Notes: generated from the sequence alone by a model not told the origin. A DNA stretch of 64,000 nt from Paracoccus sigandri (GCF_003709565.1 NZ_QNRC01000015.1:42727-106726); one strand, 5' to 3'. Shown: positions 1 to 10,217, counted from the stretch's first letter. Numbers and translations: made by a program.

Positions 1-1012
1 CCATGTAGACCATGCCGCTGCCCGCGCCGCCGCCGGTGAAGCCGATATCGGTCATCAGCGCCTCGCCCGGCCCGTTCACGACGCAGCCGATGATCGAGAG
101 CGACATCGGCGTCTTGATATGTTCGAGGCGCTGTTCCAGCTTCTCGACAGTCCTGATCACGTCGAAGCCCTGCCGCGCGCAGCTGGGGCAGGAGATGATC
201 TGCACGCCGCGGGTGCGCAGGCCCAGGGATTTCAGGATCTCGTAGCCGACCTTGACCTCCTCGACCGGATCGGCGGACAGGCTGACGCGGATCGTGTCGC
301 CGATGCCCATCCACAAGAGGTTGCCGAGGCCGACGGCGGATTTCACCGTGCCGCCGACGAAGCCGCCGGCCTCGGTGATGCCCAGGTGGATCGGGGCGTC
401 GGTGGCCTCGGCCAGCTGCTGATAGGCGGCGGCGGCAAGGAACACGTCGCTGGCCTTCACGCTGATCTTGAAGTCGTGGAAGTCGTTGTCTTCCAGGATC
501 TTGATGTGGTCGAGCCCGGATTCGACCATCGCGTCCGGGCAGGGCTCGCCGTATTTCTCCAGCAGGTGGCGTTCCAGGCTGCCGGCATTCACGCCGATCC
601 GCATCGAGCAGCCGTGGTCGCGGGCGGCGCGGATCACCTCGCGCACCCGGTCGGGCGATCCGATATTGCCGGGATTGATGCGCAGGCAGGCGACGCCGGC
701 CTCGGCGGCCTCGATGGCGCGCTTGTAGTGGAAATGGATGTCGGCCACGATCGGCACGGGGCTTTCGCGGCAGATCTCCTTCAGCGCGCGGGTGGTTTCC
801 CGGTCGGGGGCCGAGATGCGCACGATATCGGCCCCGGCATCGGCGGCGCGGATCACCTGCTCCAGCGTGGCGCGCACGTCATGGCCGTCGGTATTGGTCA
901 TGGTCTGCACGCTGATCGGCGCGTCGCCGCCCACCGGCACGCGGCCGACCATGATCTGGCGGGACTTGCGGCGCTCGATGTTGCGCCAGGGACGGATCGG
1001 GTTCAGCGACAT
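1..1012 (-). CDS. ispG: 4-hydroxy-3-methylbut-2-enyl diphosphate synthase IspG (GcpE), C-terminus cut by window edge
   Basis: Penultimate enzyme of the MEP isoprenoid pathway; a [4Fe-4S] enzyme that converts MEcPP to HMBPP. The protein starts [20 protein letters not shown] and reads open to the left edge, about 337 codons. Recognisable signatures are [12 protein letters not shown] near the N-terminus, [20 protein letters not shown], and the cluster-binding region CPSCARQG followed about 30 residues later by CVVNGPGE. The start is the only ATG that fits the family N-terminus. The end of the gene lies outside the window. The gene lies on the same strand as, and downstream of, the thiamine pyrophosphokinase gene. 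Confidence 0.96.
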   Translation of the reverse strand, partial: MSLNPIRPWRNIERRKSRQIMVGRVPVGGDAPISVQTMTNTDGHDVRATLEQVIRAADAGADIVRISAPDRETTRALKEICRESPVPIVADIHFHYKRAIEAAEAGVACLRINPGNIGSPDRVREVIRAARDHGCSMRIGVNAGSLERHLLEKYGEPCPDAMVESGLDHIKILEDNDFHDFKISVKASDVFLAAAAYQQLAEATDAPIHLGITEAGGFVGGTVKSAVGLGNLLWMGIGDTIRVSLSADPVEEVKVGYEILKSLGLRTRGVQIISCPSCARQGFDVIRTVEKLEQRLEHIKTPMSLSIIGCVVNGPGEALMTDIGFTGGGAGSGMVYM

Positions 1013-1094
1013 GGCAAATGGCTCCGGCTTCCCCCTTGGGATACGCCATCGGCCGGGGCGCGGCAACCGGGGCACGGCCTCGTGATGGGGCGGA

Positions 1095-1760
1095 TCAGGG
1101 CCTCGGCAGGCGCAGGGCGGTCATCACCGTGGCCAGCGCGTCGCGCGGCAGCATCAGCAGCATCGTCCCTTCAAGCCGCAGCGTGACCAGCCCGGTCGCC
1201 CGGTTCGAGGTGCCGACGCGGCGGTCCGGCGCGAAGTCCAGCCCCTCGATCGGCCATTCGAGCCCGGTCGAGACCCCGCGCGCCGGCCCCATCGGATAGA
1301 GCGAGACCCGCGTGCCGGGCATCAGCGGCAGGGTCAGGCGCGGGGGCGCGACGAAGACGATGTCGTCCGAGGTCAGCAGGATCACCGGCGGGCGCGGCAC
1401 CCGCGCCATCGTGTTCAGCGCCGCCAGCGTATGGTCCAGCCGCAGCCCGGCAAAGCCCACGGCCATGACGAAGGGCGCGGCGATCCGGGTCAGGCATTTG
1501 GTGAAATCGGTGCTGTCCTGCTCGGCCACCTGCACGATCCGCTCGGCCGGAATCAGCCGGCGGGCGCCGGCGCTGATGCTGTCCATGTCGCCGATCACCC
1601 AGTCGGGCGCCTCGCCCAGCGACAGGGCGCGGTCGGCGCCGCTGTCGGCCGCGACCAGCAGCGGCGCGACCTCCAGCGCAAGGCCCAGGTCCTGCGGCGC
1701 CACCGCGCCACCGCCGATCACGGTGACGCCGCGATCCGCGATGACCAGCGGCGGGATCAT
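1095..1760 (-). CDS. Thiamine diphosphokinase (thiamine pyrophosphokinase)
   Basis: Predicted to transfer pyrophosphate from ATP to thiamine, making the cofactor TDP in the cytosol. The 221-aa protein has the family motifs in order: [10 protein letters not shown] (about 37-46), the acidic [10 protein letters not shown] (54-63), DSTDFTKCL (81-89) and [11 protein letters not shown], which bind ATP, Mg and thiamine. The C-terminal half is the beta-rich thiamine-binding domain. The ATG overlaps the stop of the upstream DUF2842 gene by four bases (ATGA), indicating translational coupling. No TPP riboswitch is visible upstream. Family assignment is firm; the symbol varies (thiN or tnr3), so none is given. 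Confidence 0.9.
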   Translation of the reverse strand: MIPPLVIADRGVTVIGGGAVAPQDLGLALEVAPLLVAADSGADRALSLGEAPDWVIGDMDSISAGARRLIPAERIVQVAEQDSTDFTKCLTRIAAPFVMAVGFAGLRLDHTLAALNTMARVPRPPVILLTSDDIVFVAPPRLTLPLMPGTRVSLYPMGPARGVSTGLEWPIEGLDFAPDRRVGTSNRATGLVTLRLEGTMLLMLPRDALATVMTALRLPRP

Positions 1761-1969
1761 TCGCCCCGGCCGACGCCGCTGAAGATCCGCTTGCAGGGAA
1801 AGGCCCAGACCAGGCCCAGCCCGACATAGACCAGAAGCTCGATCCAGACCGGCTGGCGGCCCCAGCGCGCATCCATCCAGTTCACCAGCGTCACCGCTAC
1901 CACGATATAGGCCGGCAAGCCCACGACCAGGACCAGCAGCGCCAGGCGCTTGCGCGTCTTCAGATCCAT
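1757..1969 (-). CDS. DUF2842 family small membrane protein
   Basis: 70-aa protein beginning MDLKTRKRLALLVLVVGLP. It has two hydrophobic segments (about 8-27 and 41-60) separated by WMDARWGRQPVWIELL, which is the pattern of DUF2842 proteins of Rhodobacterales. Function is unknown. An upstream in-frame ATG at 2002 would add 11 residues, but those codons lie in the dispersed intergenic element, and the start at 1969 has an AAGAG-like ribosome-binding sequence, so 1969 is chosen. The stop overlaps the thiamine diphosphokinase start. Confidence 0.82.
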   Translation of the reverse strand: MDLKTRKRLALLVLVVGLPAYIVVAVTLVNWMDARWGRQPVWIELLVYVGLGLVWAFPCKRIFSGVGRGE

Positions 1970-1985
1970 CTCTTGCCGCGCCTCC

Positions 1986-2052
1986 CTTTCATCTTGGCCC
2001 AAATATCCCGGGGGGTCCGGGGGGCTGGCCCCCCGGCGGTCGCGGGACGCAA
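1986..2052 (-). repeat. Dispersed intergenic element, copy a
   Basis: Copy of an element seen six times in this window. Read on the minus strand it runs GCGTCCCGCGA, a GC-rich hairpin (GGGGGGC...GCCCCCC), GGACCCCCC, then GGATATTTGGGCCAAGATGAAAG. It sits just downstream of purA (stop at 2061). It may act as a terminator or REP-like mRNA 3' end; this is inference from its position. Confidence 0.72.
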
Positions 2053-2060
2053 TGCCGCGA

Positions 2061-3353
2061 TCAATCCGCGAAGGGATCGGTGACCAGGATCGTATCGTCG
2101 CGTTCCGGGCTGGTCGAGAGCAATGCCACCGGGCACTGGATCAGCTCCTCGACGCGGCGGACATATTTGACCGCGGCCGCCGGCAGGTCCGCCCAGCTTC
2201 GCGCGCCCTGCGTCGAGTCGCGCCAGCCCTCCATCTCCTCGTAGATCGGCGTGACGCGGGCCTGCAGGGCCGCGGCGGTCGGCAGATAGTCGTATTGCAC
2301 CCCGTCGATCTCGTAGCCCACGCAGATCTTCAGCGTCTCGAATCCGTCCAGCACGTCCAGCTTGGTCAGGGCGATGCCGTTGACGCCCGAGATCGCGCAG
2401 GTCTGGCGCACCAGCACCGCGTCGAACCAGCCGCAGCGGCGCTTGCGGCCGGTGACGGTGCCGAATTCATGGCCGCGCTCGCCCAGGCGCTGGCCGTCGG
2501 CATCGTCGAGCTCGGTCGGGAACGGGCCTTCGCCCACGCGGGTCGTATAGGCCTTGACGATGCCCAGCACGAAGTCGATCGCCCCCGGTCCCATGCCGGT
2601 CCCCGAGGCCGCCGCCCCCGACATGGTGGTCGAGCTGGTCACATAGGGATAGGTGCCGAAATCGATGTCCAGAAGGCTGCCCTGCGCGCCCTCGAACAGG
2701 ATGCGCTTGCCGGACTTGCGGGCCTCGGCCATGATCTTCCAGACCGGCTGGGCATAGGGCAACAGCTTCGGCGCGATCTCCTGCAGGCTGGCCTTCAGCC
2801 GGGCGCGGTCGATGGGCTCGGCGCCCAGGCCCTGACGCAGCGCGTCGTGATGGGCCAGCAGGCGATCCAGCCGCGCGTCCAGGGTCTCCTCGTCGGCCAG
2901 GTCGGCGACGCGGATGGTGCGGCGGCCGACCTTGTCCTCGTAGGCCGGGCCGATGCCGCGGCCGGTGGTGCCGATCTTCGCCTTGCCGGCGGCCTCCTCG
3001 CGCAGCTTGTCCAGGTCCTGGTGCAGCGGCAGGATCAGCGGGGTGTTCTCCGCGATCATCAGGTTCTCGGTGCCGATCGCGACCCCCTGCGCCGACAGCT
3101 TGTCGATCTCGGAAAACAGCGCCCAGGGGTCCAGCACCACGCCGTTGCCGATCACCGCCAGCTTGTTCTTGCGCACGATGCCCGAGGGCAGCAGCGACAG
3201 CTTGAAGACCTGGTTGCCGATGACCAGCGTATGGCCGGCATTGTGGCCGCCCTGAAACCGCGCGATCACGTCGGCGCGTTCCGACAGCCAGTCGACGATC
3301 TTGCCCTTGCCCTCGTCGCCCCATTGCGCGCCGACAACCACCACATTGGCCAT
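2061..3353 (-). CDS. purA: Adenylosuccinate synthetase
   Basis: GTP-dependent ligation of aspartate to IMP, the first committed step to AMP. The 430-aa protein starts [18 protein letters not shown], with the GTP-binding GDEGKGK loop at 12-18, the catalytic QGGHNAGHT near 36-44, [13 protein letters not shown], and [11 protein letters not shown] in the C-terminal half. Full length for the family. An ORF extension to 3407 exists, but the family N-terminus begins exactly at 3353. purB, the next enzyme of the pathway, is in the same window (12554-13867) but not in one operon. A copy of the intergenic repeat follows the stop codon. Confidence 0.97.
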   Translation of the reverse strand: MANVVVVGAQWGDEGKGKIVDWLSERADVIARFQGGHNAGHTLVIGNQVFKLSLLPSGIVRKNKLAVIGNGVVLDPWALFSEIDKLSAQGVAIGTENLMIAENTPLILPLHQDLDKLREEAAGKAKIGTTGRGIGPAYEDKVGRRTIRVADLADEETLDARLDRLLAHHDALRQGLGAEPIDRARLKASLQEIAPKLLPYAQPVWKIMAEARKSGKRILFEGAQGSLLDIDFGTYPYVTSSTTMSGAAASGTGMGPGAIDFVLGIVKAYTTRVGEGPFPTELDDADGQRLGERGHEFGTVTGRKRRCGWFDAVLVRQTCAISGVNGIALTKLDVLDGFETLKICVGYEIDGVQYDYLPTAAALQARVTPIYEEMEGWRDSTQGARSWADLPAAAVKYVRRVEELIQCPVALLSTSPERDDTILVTDPFAD

Positions 3354-3502
3354 GAGCCGGTCCTTCCCTCGTGCCCGAAAAACGTCCGCGCCGGGTCTAG
3401 CGCACAAGCCGGCCGGGGAAAAGCGGCGATTTCCTTTGGCGGCGCGGCCGTTTGGTGGAAGGATCGGACCGTCCAGCGATAGGCCAGCGATAGGAGAGCG
3501 CC

Positions 3503-4312
3503 ATGTGCCATGCCTGCGTCATCGAATCCGTGAAGTCGAACATGCTGTCGCGCCGGGCCCTGTTCGGGGCGGCGGCGGGATCCGCCGCGCTGGCGATGGG
3601 CGCGGTCTCGGCCCGGCCCGCCCTGGCGCAAAGTTCGGGGCGGGTCATCGACCTGACCCATGCCTGGGACGGGGATTTCCCGACCTTCGACGGGTTGCCG
3701 GGAATCACCTACGAGCCCGACAAGCTGCTGGAGCGCGACGGATACCAGCTGTGGAAGCTGACCATCTTCGAGCATTCCGGCACCCATATCGACGCGCCCC
3801 TGCATTTTTCCGAGGACGGCGCCTCGGTGGACGAACTGGACCCGGCGGGGCTGGTCTGCCCGCTCTGCGTGATCGACATCGCCGCCCGCGCGGCCGAGGA
3901 CCCCAATGCCACGGTCCTGCCCGAGGATGTCGAGGCCTGGATCGGCGCCCATGGCCAGATCCCCGCCGGCGCGCTGGTGGCGATGCATTCGGGCTGGGCG
4001 GCGAAGCTGGGCGATCCGTCCTATCGCGTCGATGCCGATGGCGCCTTCGCCTTTCCGGGCTTCTCGCAACCGGCGACGGACCTGCTGGCAGAGATGGGCG
4101 TGGCCGGGATCGGCGTCGACACGCTGTCGCTGGATCCGGGAAATTCCGCCGATTTCGCGGTGCACAATTCCTGGCTGCCGGGCGGGCGCTATGGGATCGA
4201 GAATCTTGCCGGGCTGGACCGGGTGCCGGGTGCGGGGGCGACGGCCTTCGTCGGCGCGCCCACCCACAAGCGCGGCACCGGCGGCCCGGCGCGCATCCTG
4301 GCCGTGGTCTGA
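3503..4312 (+). CDS. Cyclase family protein (kynurenine formamidase-like), Tat-exported
   Basis: 269-aa member of the cyclase/kynurenine formamidase superfamily (PF04199). The metal-binding signature [12 protein letters not shown] is at about 92-103, and [10 protein letters not shown] near the C-terminus matches the family. The N-terminus has a twin-arginine signal, [18 protein letters not shown] at about 15-32, followed by a probable cleavage site after ARPALA, so the enzyme should act in the periplasm. Start at 3503 is supported by GGAGAG eight bases upstream. Substrate cannot be told from sequence; cyclic amide or formamide hydrolysis is typical of the family. It stands alone, divergent from purA. 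Confidence 0.85.
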   Translation: MCHACVIESVKSNMLSRRALFGAAAGSAALAMGAVSARPALAQSSGRVIDLTHAWDGDFPTFDGLPGITYEPDKLLERDGYQLWKLTIFEHSGTHIDAPLHFSEDGASVDELDPAGLVCPLCVIDIAARAAEDPNATVLPEDVEAWIGAHGQIPAGALVAMHSGWAAKLGDPSYRVDADGAFAFPGFSQPATDLLAEMGVAGIGVDTLSLDPGNSADFAVHNSWLPGGRYGIENLAGLDRVPGAGATAFVGAPTHKRGTGGPARILAVV

Positions 4313-4333
4313 TCGCCGCGAGGGCGGTTTATC

Positions 4334-4355
4334 GGGTATTTGGGCAACGAAGAAG
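4334..4355 (+). repeat. Dispersed intergenic element, copy b (partial)
   Basis: Short copy reading GGGTATTTGGGCAACGAAGA followed by AG, 21 bases after the cyclase gene stop. Only the GGATATTTGGG...GAAGAAG block is present; the hairpin block is missing. Confidence 0.55.
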
Positions 4356-4384
4356 CGGCCCGTCGTGACCCTGTGGGGCGGGTG

Positions 4385-4621
4385 CTACCAGTGCGGCGGG
4401 CGCTGGTCGGCCAGCGGAAGGGTGCCGCCCGCCTCCAGCTGCTGTTCGGCGGCGGCGCGCATCAGCATCTCGACCCGGCGCGAGAGCCGCGCGATCTCGC
4501 CGTCCTGCCGGGCGATCACCTCGCTGAGGTCCTCGGTGATGCGGGCCAGATGCGCCAGCGCCTCCTCCAGCTGGCGGAGGCGGGCCTGGGCCGCCTTTCC
4601 ATCTTCCATGTTCTTGTCCAT
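4385..4621 (-). CDS. slyX: SlyX family protein
   Basis: 78-aa protein starting MDKNMEDGKAAQARLRQLEE. It is almost entirely helical with heptad-like hydrophobics (LRQLEEALAHLARITEDLSE) and an Arg/Glu-rich middle, then ends in ADQRPPHW. The Pro-Pro-His C-terminus and coiled-coil body are typical of SlyX. Its cellular role is not established. A good ribosome-binding site, GGAAGGGGG, precedes the ATG at 4621. It lies divergent from hisS with only about 48 bases between the starts, so the two promoters must lie in or overlap this gap. Confidence 0.85.
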   Translation of the reverse strand: MDKNMEDGKAAQARLRQLEEALAHLARITEDLSEVIARQDGEIARLSRRVEMLMRAAAEQQLEAGGTLPLADQRPPHW

Positions 4622-4669
4622 GTCGCCCCCTTCCGTTAGATGCGGCCACGGATTTGGCCGGAAGGGCAC

Positions 4670-6157
4670 ATGACCATGGCGAAGGATCAGAAAAAGCAGC
4701 CCCGTCCCAAGGCGGAAACGCCGAAGGGCTTTCGCGACTATTTTGGCGCGGATGTGACCGAGCGCAAGGCGATGCTGGACCGCATCGCCGAAATCTATCA
4801 TCGCCACGGCTTCGATCCCCTGGAGACCAGCGCCGTCGAGACGGTCGAGGCGCTGGGGAAGTTCCTGCCCGACGTGGACCGACCGAATGCCGGGGTCTTC
4901 GCCTGGCAGGAGGAAGCCGTGCCGGGGGGCGGCTCGGGCGACTGGCTGGCGCTGCGCTATGACCTGACGGCGCCTTTGGCGCGGGTGGCGGCGCAGTTTC
5001 GCAATGATCTTCCCTCGCCCTATCGGCGCTATGCGATGGGGCCGGTCTGGCGCAACGAGAAGCCGGGGCCGGGGCGGTTCCGGCAGTTCTATCAATGCGA
5101 TGCGGATACGGTGGGCGCGGCCTCGGTCGCGGCGGATGCCGAGATCTGCGCCATGCTGGCCGATGCGTTGGAGGCCGTGGGCATCGCGCGCGGCGATTAC
5201 ATCGTGCGGATCAACAACCGCAAGGTGCTGAACGGCGTGCTGGAAGCCGCCGAGGTCCGCACGGACCAGGCCGAGGACGTGCTGCGCCAGATCGACAAGT
5301 TCGACAAGGTCGGCCGCGACGGCGTGCTGGCGCTGCTGACCACGGGCCGCAAGGACGAGAGCGGCGCCTTCATCGAGGGGGTCGGCCTGAGCGCGGCGCA
5401 GGCCGCGCCGCTGCTGGCCTTCCTGACCTCGAAGGGCGCCACCAATGCCGAGACGCTGGAGAACCTGGGCGCGGCCGTGGGCGGTGCGGCCATCGGCGCC
5501 GAGGGGGTCGAGGAACTGGCGCAGATCTCGGGCATGCTGGCGGCGATGGGGGTGGGCGAGGACCGGGCGGTGATCGACCCCTCGGTCGTGCGGGGCCTTG
5601 GCTATTATACCGGGCCGGTCTTCGAGGCCGAGCTGACCTTCGAGATCCTGGACGAGAAGGGCCGCAAACGGCAATTCGGATCCGTCGCCGGCGGCGGGCG
5701 CTATGACGGGCTGGTCGAGCGTTTCACCGGCCAGAAGGTGCCCGCGACCGGGATCAGCATCGGCGTGGACCGGCTGCTAGCCGCGCTGCGCGCCAAGGGG
5801 CTGGCCGGGGCCGAGGAGGCCGGGCCGGTGGTGGTCACGGTCATGGATCGCGAGCGGATGGCCGATTACCAGGCGATGGCGGCGGAATTGCGCGCGGCCG
5901 GCATCCGCGCCGAGGTCTATCTGGGCAATCCCAAGAACTTCGGCAACCAGCTGAAATATGCCGACAGGCGCGGCGCCCCGGTGGCGATCATCCAGGGCGG
6001 GGACGAGGCGGCGCGCGGCGTGGTGCAGCTCAAGGACCTGGTGCTGGGCGCGAAGATCGCGGCCCAGGCCAGCCATGAGGAATGGAAGGCCCAGCCCGCC
6101 CAGACCGAGGTGGCGCGCGCCGATCTGGTGGCGGAAGTGCGGCGGATCCTGGGATGA
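4670..6157 (+). CDS. hisS: Histidyl-tRNA synthetase
   Basis: Class II aminoacyl-tRNA synthetase charging tRNA-His. Motif 2 is visible as [19 protein letters not shown], the HisA motif as [12 protein letters not shown] and motif 3 as [13 protein letters not shown]; the C-terminal anticodon-binding domain follows ([11 protein letters not shown] onward). About 495 aa, longer than E. coli HisRS (424) as is usual in alphaproteobacteria. Start: ATG at 4670 or 4676 (MTMAKDQKK), both served by GGAAGGG at 4660-4666; the upstream ATG at 4640 is not favoured. The stop overlaps the hisZ start by ATGA, so hisS, hisZ and hisG form one translationally coupled operon. Confidence 0.96.
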   Translation: MTMAKDQKKQPRPKAETPKGFRDYFGADVTERKAMLDRIAEIYHRHGFDPLETSAVETVEALGKFLPDVDRPNAGVFAWQEEAVPGGGSGDWLALRYDLTAPLARVAAQFRNDLPSPYRRYAMGPVWRNEKPGPGRFRQFYQCDADTVGAASVAADAEICAMLADALEAVGIARGDYIVRINNRKVLNGVLEAAEVRTDQAEDVLRQIDKFDKVGRDGVLALLTTGRKDESGAFIEGVGLSAAQAAPLLAFLTSKGATNAETLENLGAAVGGAAIGAEGVEELAQISGMLAAMGVGEDRAVIDPSVVRGLGYYTGPVFEAELTFEILDEKGRKRQFGSVAGGGRYDGLVERFTGQKVPATGISIGVDRLLAALRAKGLAGAEEAGPVVVTVMDRERMADYQAMAAELRAAGIRAEVYLGNPKNFGNQLKYADRRGAPVAIIQGGDEAARGVVQLKDLVLGAKIAAQASHEEWKAQPAQTEVARADLVAEVRRILG

Positions 6158-7224
6158 TCCCGAAACGCGACAAGCAGGCCGTCGGCCAGCGCTTCCTGGC
6201 CGCCTTCCGCGCGGCCGGCGCGGTCGAGGTCGCGCCCGACATCCTGCTGCCCGCCGAGACGCTGCTGGATCTTTACGGCGAGGACATCCGGGCGCGGGCC
6301 TATGTCACCAGCGACCCGCTGCGCGGCGAGGTGATGCTGCGTCCCGACTTTACCGTGCCGGTGGTGCAGATGCACATGGCCAACGGGGCCGAGCCCGCCC
6401 GCTATTGCTATCTGGGCGAGGTGTTCCGCAAGCAGGATCCGGGCGAGGAGCGCCCCGCCCATCAGCGCGACAACGAATACCTGCAGGCCGGGTTCGAGCT
6501 TTTCGCCCATGATGCGGACGCCGATGCCGAGGTCTTCGCGCTGTTCCACCGCCTTCTGGCGCCCCTGGGCCTGGGGGCCGTGACCGGCGACATGGGCCTG
6601 CTGATGGAGGCGGTGCGCGCCCTGCCCCTGTCGCCCGCCCGCCGCGACGCGGCGCTGCACCATGTCTGGCGGCCGGGCCGCTTCGCCCGGCTGATCGAGC
6701 GATTCTCGAACCAGCGGGCGACGCGCGACTTCCCCGAAGCCTCGGCGCCCTGGTCGGGCCTGCGCGGCGCCGACGAGATGGCGGCGCGGATCACCCGGCT
6801 GCGGGCCGATGCCGCCGAGCCACCCCTGGCGCCGGAATGGCCCGCGCGGCTGGAGCGGCTGTTCGCCATCGCCGCCCCCCTGCCCGAGGCGCTGGCCCGG
6901 CTGGGCGAGCTGGCGGTGGAATGGCCCGCCTTGCGCCCCGCCGTGGCGCGGATCGAGGCGCGCGCGGCGGCAATGGCGCAGGGCGGGATCGACACAAGCG
7001 CGATCCGCTTCGATGCCAGCCACGGCCGGCACACGATGGAATATTACGACGGCTTCACCTTCAGCTTCCTGGCGCCGGGCCGGGCCGACTGGCCGCCGGT
7101 GGCCTCGGGCGGGCGCTATGACGCGCTGACGGCGGTGCTGGGGCGCGGCTGCGGGCGCGCGATCCCGGCGGTGGGCGGCATCATCCGCCCCGGACTGGTC
7201 GCGGAACTGGAGGCGGGCGCATGA
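6154..7224 (+). CDS. hisZ: ATP phosphoribosyltransferase regulatory subunit HisZ
   Basis: HisRS-like protein without aminoacylation activity that completes the short-form HisG into an active, histidine-feedback-regulated hetero-octamer. It starts [18 protein letters not shown] and keeps HisRS-type pieces: [30 protein letters not shown] and [13 protein letters not shown], plus [17 protein letters not shown] and SGGRYDALT. At 356 aa it lacks the anticodon-binding domain. The start at 6154 is fixed by the ATGA overlap with hisS; an ORF extension to 6082 would overlap hisS coding. Its stop overlaps hisG in the same way. Confidence 0.93.
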   Translation: MIPKRDKQAVGQRFLAAFRAAGAVEVAPDILLPAETLLDLYGEDIRARAYVTSDPLRGEVMLRPDFTVPVVQMHMANGAEPARYCYLGEVFRKQDPGEERPAHQRDNEYLQAGFELFAHDADADAEVFALFHRLLAPLGLGAVTGDMGLLMEAVRALPLSPARRDAALHHVWRPGRFARLIERFSNQRATRDFPEASAPWSGLRGADEMAARITRLRADAAEPPLAPEWPARLERLFAIAAPLPEALARLGELAVEWPALRPAVARIEARAAAMAQGGIDTSAIRFDASHGRHTMEYYDGFTFSFLAPGRADWPPVASGGRYDALTAVLGRGCGRAIPAVGGIIRPGLVAELEAGA

Positions 7225-7904
7225 TCCGGCTGGGGGTGCCCTCGAAGGGGCGGCTGATGGAGCAATGCTTCGACTGGTTCGCCACCCGCGGCGTGCGGCT
7301 GTCACGGGCCGGGTCGGACCGCGAATATGCGGGCCGGGTCGAGGGCGCCGAGGGCGTGGCACTGGTCCTGCTGTCGGCGGGCGAGATCCCGCGCGAGCTG
7401 GCCGCCGGGCGGATCGAGCTGGGCGTGACCGGCACCGACCTGGTGCGCGAGAAGCTGGCCGGCTGGCGCTCGGACCTGGTCGAACTGGCGCCGATGGGTT
7501 TCGGCCATGCCGACCTGATCCTGGCCGTGCCCGCCTGCTGGCGCGATTGCGACGACCTGGACGATTTCGCCGCGATCGCGCGGGATTTCCGCGCCGCGCA
7601 TGGCTTCCGGCTGCGGGTGGCGACGAAATATCACCGGCTGGTCCGCGCCTGGCTGGCCAGCCACGAGGTCGCCGACTACCAGCTGGTGGACAGCCAGGGC
7701 GCGACCGAGGGCACGGTGGCCAACCAGACCGCCGAGGCCATCGCCGACATCACCAGCTCGGGCGCGACGCTGCGCGCGAACAACCTCAAGATCCTGTCGG
7801 GCGCGCCGATCCTGCGATCGCAGGCGACGCTTTTCGCGCATCGCGGCGCGATGGGCGAGGAGATGGCCCGGTTTCTGGCGCAGCTGGGGGTGGCGGCCGG
7901 GTAA
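7221..7904 (+). CDS. hisG: ATP phosphoribosyltransferase catalytic subunit (short form)
   Basis: First enzyme of histidine biosynthesis, joining ATP and PRPP. The 227-aa length shows the short form that lacks the C-terminal regulatory domain and needs HisZ. Starts [27 protein letters not shown] near 72, VATKYHRLVRAWL near 133 and the PRPP loop DSQGATEGTVANQTAEAIADI near 156-176 are seen. ATGA overlap with hisZ upstream. A full copy of the intergenic repeat with a GGGGGC hairpin begins at the first base after the stop and may end the operon transcript. Confidence 0.96.
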   Translation: MIRLGVPSKGRLMEQCFDWFATRGVRLSRAGSDREYAGRVEGAEGVALVLLSAGEIPRELAAGRIELGVTGTDLVREKLAGWRSDLVELAPMGFGHADLILAVPACWRDCDDLDDFAAIARDFRAAHGFRLRVATKYHRLVRAWLASHEVADYQLVDSQGATEGTVANQTAEAIADITSSGATLRANNLKILSGAPILRSQATLFAHRGAMGEEMARFLAQLGVAAG

Positions 7905-7969
7905 GGGGGCTGTTCGCCCCCGTCCCCGTGCCGGGGACTCCCCCAAGGGTATTTCGGCAACGAAGAAGC
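7905..7969 (+). repeat. Dispersed intergenic element, copy c (hairpin plus ATATTT block)
   Basis: Immediately after the hisG stop. It has the hairpin GGGGGCTGTTCGCCCCC, a second GC-rich pairing GTCCCCGTGCCGGGGAC, then CCCCCAAGGGTATTTCGGCA and ACGAAGAAG. Placement suggests a transcription end or mRNA-stabilising 3' structure for hisS-hisZ-hisG; this is inferred. Confidence 0.7.
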
Positions 7970-8099
7970 GGCGGCCGGGCTTTGGGCCGGGGCGCCCGCT
8001 ATTTGCTTGCACCGGCCGGGGCGCGCGACTAGAAGGGGCGCCAATTTTCAGGCCGGCGCGAGCGAATGGCGGGCGGCCCTTCTTGATATGAGGACGATG

Positions 8100-9434
8100 A
8101 TGCAGGTCAAGGAAACCCGGAACGAAGGTCTGAATCGGGGCTATCAGTTCACCCTGCCCGCCGCCGATCTGGCCGCGACGGTCGATGCGAAGCTGAAAGA
8201 GGCGCAGCCCGAGATCGAGATGAAGGGCTTCCGCAAGGGCAAGGTGCCGATGGCGATGCTGAAGAAGCAGTTCGGCCAGCGCATCATGGGCGATGCCATG
8301 CAGGAAGCCATCGACGGCGCCCTGCGCAGGCACCTGGAGGAATCGGGCGACCGTCCCGCCATCCAGCCCAAGGTCGAGATGGAGAATGGCGAGACCTGGA
8401 AGGAAGGCGACGACGTGGTCGTCAACGTCTCCTACGAGGCGCTGCCCGCCATTCCCGAGGTCGACCTGACCAAGCTGAAGCTGGAGCGGCTGACCGTCCC
8501 CGCCGAGGAGGCCGCGATCACCGAGGCGCTGGAAAACCTGGCGAAATCGGCGCAGAACTTCGAGGATCGCCGCAAGGGCAGCAAGGCCAAGGACGGCGAC
8601 CAGGTGGTCATCGACTTCAAGGGCTTCGTCGACGGCGAGGCCTTCGAGGGCGGCGCGGCCGAGGACTATCCGCTGGTGCTGGGCTCGGGCAGCTTCATCC
8701 CCGGCTTCGAGGAGCAGCTGGTCGGCGTCAAGGCCGAGGAGGAGATCAAGGTCGAGGTCAAGTTCCCCGAGGAATACGGCGCCCCGAACCTGGCCGGCAA
8801 GGATGCCGTCTTCGAATGCAAGGTGAAGGCCGTGAAGGCGCCCAAGCCGGCCGAGATCGACGACGAGCTGGCCAAGAAATTCGGCGCCGAGGACCTGGAG
8901 GCGCTGAAGAAGCAGATCGCCGAGCGCCTGGAGGCCGAATATGCCGGCGCCGCCCGCGCGGTGCTGAAGCGCGCCGTGCTGGACCAGCTGGACGAGCAGG
9001 TGAAGTTTGACCTGCCCGAATCGCTGGTCGAGGCCGAGGCCGCCCAGATCGCCCACCAGCTGTGGCACGAGGAAAACCCCGAGGTCCACGACCATAACCA
9101 CGGCACCATCGAGCCGACCGAGGAACATCGCAAGCTGGCCGAGCGCCGCGTCCGCCTGGGCCTGCTGCTGGCCGAGATCGGCCAGAAGGCCGAGGTGACC
9201 GTCACCGACCAGGAGATGACCCAGGCCGTCCTGCGCGCCGCGCGCCAGTATCCGGGCCAGGAACGCGCCTTCTTCGAATTCGTCCAGCAGAACCAGGCCG
9301 TCCAGCAGCAGCTGCGCGCGCCAATCTTCGAGGACAAGGTGGTCGATCACATCGCCGAGGAAGCCAAGGTCAGCGAAAAGCAGGTGACCAAGGAAGAGCT
9401 GGAAAAGGCCGTCGAGGCGCTGGACGAGCTCTGA
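8100..9434 (+). CDS. tig: Trigger factor (ribosome-associated chaperone / prolyl isomerase)
   Basis: 444-aa protein starting [20 protein letters not shown]. The N-terminal ribosome-binding domain holds the signature [17 protein letters not shown] (about 42-58). The central FKBP-type PPIase domain has [19 protein letters not shown] and [14 protein letters not shown]. The C-terminal chaperone arms are long charged helices. In-frame ATGs at 8088 and 8097 also exist; 8100 is chosen because AGGA at 8091-8094 is placed just ahead of it and the homologous N-terminus begins with MQV. A strong intrinsic terminator follows. Confidence 0.95.
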   Translation: MQVKETRNEGLNRGYQFTLPAADLAATVDAKLKEAQPEIEMKGFRKGKVPMAMLKKQFGQRIMGDAMQEAIDGALRRHLEESGDRPAIQPKVEMENGETWKEGDDVVVNVSYEALPAIPEVDLTKLKLERLTVPAEEAAITEALENLAKSAQNFEDRRKGSKAKDGDQVVIDFKGFVDGEAFEGGAAEDYPLVLGSGSFIPGFEEQLVGVKAEEEIKVEVKFPEEYGAPNLAGKDAVFECKVKAVKAPKPAEIDDELAKKFGAEDLEALKKQIAERLEAEYAGAARAVLKRAVLDQLDEQVKFDLPESLVEAEAAQIAHQLWHEENPEVHDHNHGTIEPTEEHRKLAERRVRLGLLLAEIGQKAEVTVTDQEMTQAVLRAARQYPGQERAFFEFVQQNQAVQQQLRAPIFEDKVVDHIAEEAKVSEKQVTKEELEKAVEALDEL

Positions 9435-9458
9435 TCCTTCCCGGATCCGCAAGAACAG

Positions 9459-9488
9459 GGCCGCGGCACATCCAGCCGCGGCCTTTTT
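9459..9488 (+). terminator. Intrinsic terminator of tig
   Basis: Perfect 9-bp stem GGCCGCGGC (9459-9467) and GCCGCGGCC (9475-9483) with a 7-base loop, followed by TTTTT, 24 bases after the tig stop. Confidence 0.92.
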
Positions 9489-9497
9489 CGTGCCGCC

Positions 9498-9522
9498 CTT
9501 TCATCTTGGCCCAAATATCCCC
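9498..9522 (-). repeat. Dispersed intergenic element, copy d (partial)
   Basis: Read on the minus strand: GGGGATATTTGGGCCAAGAT followed by GAAAG. It lies between the convergent tig and bluB genes, so it is at the 3' side of both. The hairpin block is not recognisable here. Confidence 0.6.
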
Positions 9523-9578
9523 GCCGGAGGCATCCGCCCGCGCCGCAGGCGGCACGGGGGCCATTCCCGCGCGCCCCT

Positions 9579-10214
9579 TCAGACCACCAGCCAGTCGCTT
9601 TCCGCGTTTTCCTGCCAGCCGGCGCGATGCAGCAGCGGCGTGTCGTCCTCGAAGGCCGGGTGGCCGATGCACAGCCAGGCGGTGAAGCGCCAGTCGGGCG
9701 GCATGTCCAGCAGCGCCTCGATCCGCGCCGGGTCGAGGATCGAGACCATCCCCAGCCCCAGGTTCTGCACCCGCGTCGCCAGCCAGATCGCGAAGACCGC
9801 CATCGCCGCCGACTGGCGCAGGGTCTCGGGCATGGTCTGGCGGCCAAGCCCGTGGCCGGTCTCGGGATCCTCCAGGCAGAAGACCGCCAGCTGCACCGGC
9901 GCGACCTCCATCCCCTCCAGCTTCAGCTGCGCATAGGCGGCGCGGCGGCTGCCCTGATACAGCGTCGCGGCGCGGGCATTGCAGTCGCGGAAGATGTCGC
10001 GGGCGGCCTGGCGCAGGGCCGGATCCTCGACGCGCACCACCCGCCAGGGCCGGGCATTGCCGACCGAGGGCGCCAGCGCCATCGCCTCCTGCAGATGGGT
10101 CAGCGCCTCCTCGGGCACCGGGTCGGGCAGGAAATGGCGCACGTCGCGCCGCCAGCGCAGCAGCCGCATCAGCGCCGCCAGGTCCTCCTCGTCGAAACGC
10201 CGGCGATGGGGCAT
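9579..10214 (-). CDS. bluB: 5,6-dimethylbenzimidazole synthase BluB
   Basis: Nitroreductase-fold flavin enzyme that cleaves FMNH2 with oxygen to make DMB, the lower ligand of cobalamin. The 211-aa protein has WRRDVRHFLPDPVPEE (about 21-36), APSVGNARPWRVV, GLGRQTMPETLRQSA and QNLGLGMVSILDP, the pattern that separates BluB from ordinary nitroreductases. No other cobalamin genes or cobalamin riboswitch lie in this window. The gene starts three bases after the SMR pump stop on the same strand, so the two are probably co-transcribed, although no functional link is evident. Confidence 0.87.
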   Translation of the reverse strand: MPHRRRFDEEDLAALMRLLRWRRDVRHFLPDPVPEEALTHLQEAMALAPSVGNARPWRVVRVEDPALRQAARDIFRDCNARAATLYQGSRRAAYAQLKLEGMEVAPVQLAVFCLEDPETGHGLGRQTMPETLRQSAAMAVFAIWLATRVQNLGLGMVSILDPARIEALLDMPPDWRFTAWLCIGHPAFEDDTPLLHRAGWQENAESDWLVV

Positions 10215-10217
10215 GGC

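Noticed and set aside
119..1186. Long plus-strand ORF opposite ispG
   Set aside because: It is the antisense of ispG, rich in Ala/Asp/His low-complexity as all high-GC shadow frames here, with no ribosome-binding site or family.
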